DNA of 64,000 nucleotides, from contig NZ_JBDKWG010000144.1 in assembly GCF_040151475.1 (NCBI RefSeq), positions 130,213 to 194,212 of the forward strand. The letters run 5' to 3'. This document shows positions 60,924 to 64,000 of the stretch, piece after piece. Positions within the stretch are counted from its first letter, which is position 1. The number at the start of each line of letters is the position of its first letter. This DNA comes from CAXBNB01 sp040151475 (GTDB lineage: Bacteria > Bacteroidota > Bacteroidia > Cytophagales > Cyclobacteriaceae). Under the pieces are notes generated by a model. The model saw only the letters and a program-made list of their open reading frames with translations, ran no database searches and was not told the origin of the DNA. The translations under genes and the position numbers were made by a program.

Positions 60924-63710
60924 ATGAAATCTTTCACCTATTCAATACTGGTACTGACGATATTATTCACTTTCAATAGTCAGGCTCAACCGATACTGGA
61001 CTCCAATTATTTCAACTCACTGAAATACAAACACGATCTGAATTTACCCAATTGGGGGCCATACACCAAGAAGTACATTGGTGTTTCTCATATCCCCGAT
61101 GTGGACAAAGGCTTGCGTTTTGACCTGAGTGTTTTTCCAGGATTTTACCGCAGGAAAGTAGATGTGCCCAATGTGTTTTTCGAGTCAGGGTTTCATCCAT
61201 GGGAAGCATCTCCTAATCTGGAATATTTCTCTTTTCGACATGAACTGGAATGGAAAGACAGGGTATATACCGACATCTCTTATTCACTGATGGATGAAAA
61301 GTCACGGCTGGTGAGAATAGAGTGTGTCAATAATACCGACATAGCTCAGAGCATTGTGTTGCACATGATGTCTTCGATTCATTTTCCATCCATCAAAGAG
61401 TACAATCCCAATACGCCCATTGAATTCAGCACCATCAAACTGCCTGACTATGCAGTGTGGATTGACGGGCTGGATTATCAGGATTTGCAATTTGCTACCC
61501 CCAGGCCTCAGGATCAATTAGGTTATGACGGAAAGTTACGAGGTGAAATACGAGATCATGGTTTAGTCAACGGATCGGGAATTGGTAATGGCTTTGGCAA
61601 TGATATCAATGACAGGGTGCTCTATGGGGTGAAGTTGAAAAACGATATTCAGGATGCCATACTTTGGTTGCGTTATAAGTTGGATGAAGGGCAAACAACG
61701 ATCTTGAAACTGGAAGGAATAGCCAACAAAACACTGAAGCTTTCCGGAAATGGGGATTTTAAAATAGAACAAATAAAACTGGATGAGTTAAAGCCCGGTA
61801 GCTATGGGTTGGAAATGGTATCCAGAGAAAAAACCTCAATCGTTATTGATGGGTTTACAGTGGTCAGAGAAGGAGATGTTAAATCCATAGAAGTGAAAGC
61901 TGTTGACTGGAACTACACACCGCAGATAATAGAAGGGCCAGTGAAAAATTCTGTGATTCTGAAATATGAAAATACAGATAATTATTACGGATTGTATTGG
62001 GATTATGATGGTTATCAGTTGAGGCAATGGCACTATAAAGATTTGAGTGATGATTTCAAACAAAATGTAAACGGGCATGTGAGTACAGAATTTAGCAACG
62101 GTACCAATGGCCATTTCACCAATGTTTTTTTACGGCCCATCACCATTGCACCCAATTCGTCTTTGACAGTAAATGGGGTGGTTTGCACCGGAACAAAAGC
62201 AGAAGTAGAAAGCATTTTGAAAAAGAAAATGAGTAGTGCTGAAGCAATCAAAATTTACGAAAAGGCAAGGGAATACCTTTACGCCTATGATGTAACTCCT
62301 GCCGGAGAGAGATACATATTTAGTAACCAACGAATGGCTGCTACCACTATCACCAATGTGGTGTATCCTGTATATACCCAGCGCCAATACATCCGTCACC
62401 ATGCGCCGGGTCGCTGGTGGGACTGCCTCTATACCTGGGATGCCGGATTCATCGGCATTGGGTTGGCGCAGCAAGATGTACGGCGAGGGATCGAAAGCCT
62501 CAATGCCTATGTAAACGAAACAGACGAGCAATCGGCGTTTATCCATCACGGCACGCCACTGCCTGTGCAGCACTACCTGTTTCAGGAGCTTTGGAATGCC
62601 ACACAATCGGAGGAGTTTTTAAAAAATTATTACCCCAAACTCAAGCGGTATTATGAGTTTATCTCAGGGAAAAATCCCAGCTCGACTACCCGGATGAATT
62701 CCAACCTTATACGTACCTGGGATTACTTCTACAATTCTGGAGGCTGGGACGATTATCCGCCACAGCATCACTTGCGTGAGCACAGTGAATTGTACAAAAA
62801 TGTAACTCCGGTAGTAAGCACCGCCCATTGCATCAGAATAGCCAAAATATTGCAAATGGCTGCTTCACATTTAAAGCTCAAAAAGGACTCAAAGGAATAT
62901 GATACTGATATCAACTTGATGAGCAAAGCTTTGCAAGACAACTCCTGGGATGAGGAGTCCGGGTATTACGGTTATGTGGTGCATGACGCATCCGGTAATG
63001 CACAAGAGATCATGAAGTTTGAGGGCAAAACCAATTACAATATGGGGTTGGGAGGCGTTTCGCCACTATTGGCAGGGATTTGTACCGATGAGCAAAAAGA
63101 AAAGCTATTGAAGCACTTGAAAACCAAAGGGGAAATCTGGTCGGATGTAGGGCTGTCGGCTGTCGATCAAACTGCTCCCTACTATTCCAACGAAGGCTAT
63201 TGGAATGGCACGGTATGGATGCCGCATCAGTGGTTTATGTGGAAAACCATGCTGGATTTTGGGGAAGCAGATTTTGCTTTTAAAATAGCAGATACAGCCT
63301 TGAACCTATGGAAAAAAGAAGTGGAATCCACCTACAACTGCTCTGAACATTTTGTGATAGAATCGGGTAGGGGAGCAGGCTGGCATCAGTTCAGCGGACT
63401 ATCAACTCCGGTGCTTTCGTGGTTCAATGCCTACTACCAACAAGGCACGTTGACTACCGGGTTCAATGCCTGGGTGTTGGAAAAGAAGTTTGACAGCACC
63501 AACAGTTCCTTATCAGCCAAACTAAAAGTATCCGGTGACAAAGGCGATGATTTTTCCATGGTGGTTTGCCTTAACCCGGAGTTCTCCTATCAGGTATCCT
63601 GGAACAGCAAACCGATCAGTCACAAAGAAATCAGTAAAGGTACTTTGAGCATTGTCGCACCCCTCACCTCAGAGGTGGGCGTATTGAAAGTGGAGAAGGT
63701 GGTGAGGTAA
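60924..63710 (+). CDS. GH63/MGH1-like glycoside hydrolase
   Basis: 928 residues. Signal peptide ~1-22 (ILVLTILFTFNSQAQ). A large N-terminal beta-rich part (~25-450) is followed by an (alpha/alpha)6 barrel (~465-880). Likely acid Asp506 in CLYTWDAGFIGIG, and likely base Glu808 in TYNCSEHFV, aligned by analogy with GH63 (YgjK) and mannosylglycerate hydrolase; YWNGTVWMPHQW is the family's conserved sugar-binding loop. These enzymes release alpha-linked glucose or related sugars. The gene is the last of the PUL seen here and is separated from it by the palindromic element. Confidence 0.9.
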   Translation: MKSFTYSILVLTILFTFNSQAQPILDSNYFNSLKYKHDLNLPNWGPYTKKYIGVSHIPDVDKGLRFDLSVFPGFYRRKVDVPNVFFESGFHPWEASPNLEYFSFRHELEWKDRVYTDISYSLMDEKSRLVRIECVNNTDIAQSIVLHMMSSIHFPSIKEYNPNTPIEFSTIKLPDYAVWIDGLDYQDLQFATPRPQDQLGYDGKLRGEIRDHGLVNGSGIGNGFGNDINDRVLYGVKLKNDIQDAILWLRYKLDEGQTTILKLEGIANKTLKLSGNGDFKIEQIKLDELKPGSYGLEMVSREKTSIVIDGFTVVREGDVKSIEVKAVDWNYTPQIIEGPVKNSVILKYENTDNYYGLYWDYDGYQLRQWHYKDLSDDFKQNVNGHVSTEFSNGTNGHFTNVFLRPITIAPNSSLTVNGVVCTGTKAEVESILKKKMSSAEAIKIYEKAREYLYAYDVTPAGERYIFSNQRMAATTITNVVYPVYTQRQYIRHHAPGRWWDCLYTWDAGFIGIGLAQQDVRRGIESLNAYVNETDEQSAFIHHGTPLPVQHYLFQELWNATQSEEFLKNYYPKLKRYYEFISGKNPSSTTRMNSNLIRTWDYFYNSGGWDDYPPQHHLREHSELYKNVTPVVSTAHCIRIAKILQMAASHLKLKKDSKEYDTDINLMSKALQDNSWDEESGYYGYVVHDASGNAQEIMKFEGKTNYNMGLGGVSPLLAGICTDEQKEKLLKHLKTKGEIWSDVGLSAVDQTAPYYSNEGYWNGTVWMPHQWFMWKTMLDFGEADFAFKIADTALNLWKKEVESTYNCSEHFVIESGRGAGWHQFSGLSTPVLSWFNAYYQQGTLTTGFNAWVLEKKFDSTNSSLSAKLKVSGDKGDDFSMVVCLNPEFSYQVSWNSKPISHKEISKGTLSIVAPLTSEVGVLKVEKVVR

Positions 63711-63856
63711 TGGGAGGGGTTGAAGAATTCAAATTTGGACATTTAAATTTTATGTAATGAAATGCTTCGTTATTAATTATATTTGAATGGTAGGTATGGC
63801 ATACAGTATGTGCTATACTTGAATGTTGTTCTTAATTAAAGAAGAGTTTAAAAGCT

Positions 63857-63890
63857 TTTAATTAAAGAATCCACCCTCTAAGAAGGTGGA
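63857..63890. other. hairpin at the IS200/IS605-type element end
   Basis: CCACC (63871-63875) and GGTGG (63885-63889) form a small imperfect stem just past the transposase stop. IS200/IS605 elements carry such imperfect subterminal hairpins at their ends. A TTAATTAAAG repeat at 63833 and 63857 flanks it. Confidence 0.4.
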
Positions 63891-63902
63891 CTTGAAAAGC
63901 CC

Positions 63903-63998
63903 CTATAAGGGGCCAAAATCCAACTTCTGCTGTTCTTCTACTTTTTCTTGTTTCTCTTGATATTGAACATACTTTCTTATCTTTTCTTCATCAAGACC
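63903..63998 (-). CDS. tnpA: IS200/IS605 family transposase (TnpA), C-terminal fragment
   Basis: 31 residues at the right edge, running off the window. The sequence GLDEEKIRKYVQYQEKQEK, then VEEQQKLDFGPL, resembles the C-terminal helix of Bacteroidota IS200/IS605 Y1 transposases, where GLDE..I.KYV.YQ is typical. The catalytic HUH motif and tyrosine lie outside the window. The stop is TAG on the minus strand. The call is based on a short fragment, supported by the adjacent hairpin. Confidence 0.6.
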   Translation of the reverse strand, partial: GLDEEKIRKYVQYQEKQEKVEEQQKLDFGPL

Positions 63999-64000
63999 AA

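Noticed and set aside
62130..62606. 158-codon open frame antisense to the GH63-like gene
   Set aside because: Covers the conserved catalytic barrel on the other strand; not a plausible second gene.
1..64000. CRISPR array, prophage, integrase or anti-phage island beyond the R-M cassette
   Set aside because: No regularly spaced repeats, integrase, structural phage genes or other known defence domains were seen on either strand.
1..64000. tRNA or rRNA genes
   Set aside because: No cloverleaf with a GTTCRA-type T loop in the right context and no rRNA-like conserved stretch was recognised by eye; a covariance scan would be decisive.

Overview
The window looks like a chromosomal segment of a Bacteroidota bacterium, most likely of the Cytophagales (Cyclobacteriaceae/Flammeovirgaceae-type). 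Reasons: a SusC/SusD pair with ECF sigma and FecR anti-sigma genes, the gene order lptC - small membrane protein - CNNM/CBS protein - PpiD-like isomerase, a RicT/PSP1 protein with a Cys-rich N-terminus, PSCyt1/DUF1549/DUF1553 and DUF1501 proteins, moderately AT-rich DNA, TAnnTTTG-type -7 promoter elements, and few Shine-Dalgarno sites. The genus cannot be fixed from sequence alone. No rRNA, tRNA or CRISPR array was recognised.

Layout. (1) 1-11,100: envelope and housekeeping genes: 3' end of lptC, CNNM/CBS protein, PpiD-like foldase, DUF493 protein, purB, Ldh-type dehydrogenase, rhomboid protease, polyprenyl synthetase and RNase R. (2) 11,100-24,200: a fused two-NBD peptide-type ABC ATPase, 3'-5' exonuclease, MBL hydrolase, YaaA, alpha/beta hydrolase, NatA/NatB-like ABC exporter, NarL-type response regulator, AGCS symporter, SGNH esterase, RicT, and a DUF3784-SdpI pair. 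(3) 24,260-38,300: accessory region with an apparently intact IS4-family element, ggt, two tandem paralogous secreted proteins of unknown function, ywbE and a decayed second ywbE copy flanking a GNAT-RLAN-ATP-grasp fusion, an EamA exporter, amt, a NagX-like acyltransferase next to a sialate O-acetylesterase, and a double-domain universal stress protein. (4) 38,600-41,375: a compact type II restriction-modification cassette (XRE controller, C5-cytosine methyltransferase, PD-(D/E)XK endonuclease). (5) 41,390-45,854: a PSCyt1/DUF1549/DUF1553 protein and a DUF1501 protein. (6) 45,933-63,710: a polysaccharide utilization locus with ECF sigma, FecR, SusC with STN domain, SusD, an unassigned toroid/beta-sandwich enzyme, a GH31 enzyme with FN3 domain, a heparinase II/III lipoprotein and a GH63/MGH1-like glycosidase. 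(7) The right edge holds the 3' end of an IS200/IS605-type transposase.

How the genes work together. In the PUL, the STN domain of SusC would sense substrate and signal through FecR to the ECF sigma factor. SusC/D would import oligosaccharides, and the four enzymes would depolymerise a glycan that probably contains uronic acid (lyase) and alpha-linked sugars (GH31, GH63-like). The substrate cannot be named from the sequence. In the R-M cassette, a palindrome overlapping the predicted start of transcription suggests self-regulation. The controller gene's HTH reading frame has no in-frame ATG.

The most unusual items are the enzyme at 53,029, the controller-gene start anomaly, the ywbE pseudogene beside the GNAT-RLAN-ATP-grasp gene, the secreted paralogue pair, a roughly 195-bp nested palindrome at 60,669, and a pair of hairpin-plus-tail dispersed repeats.
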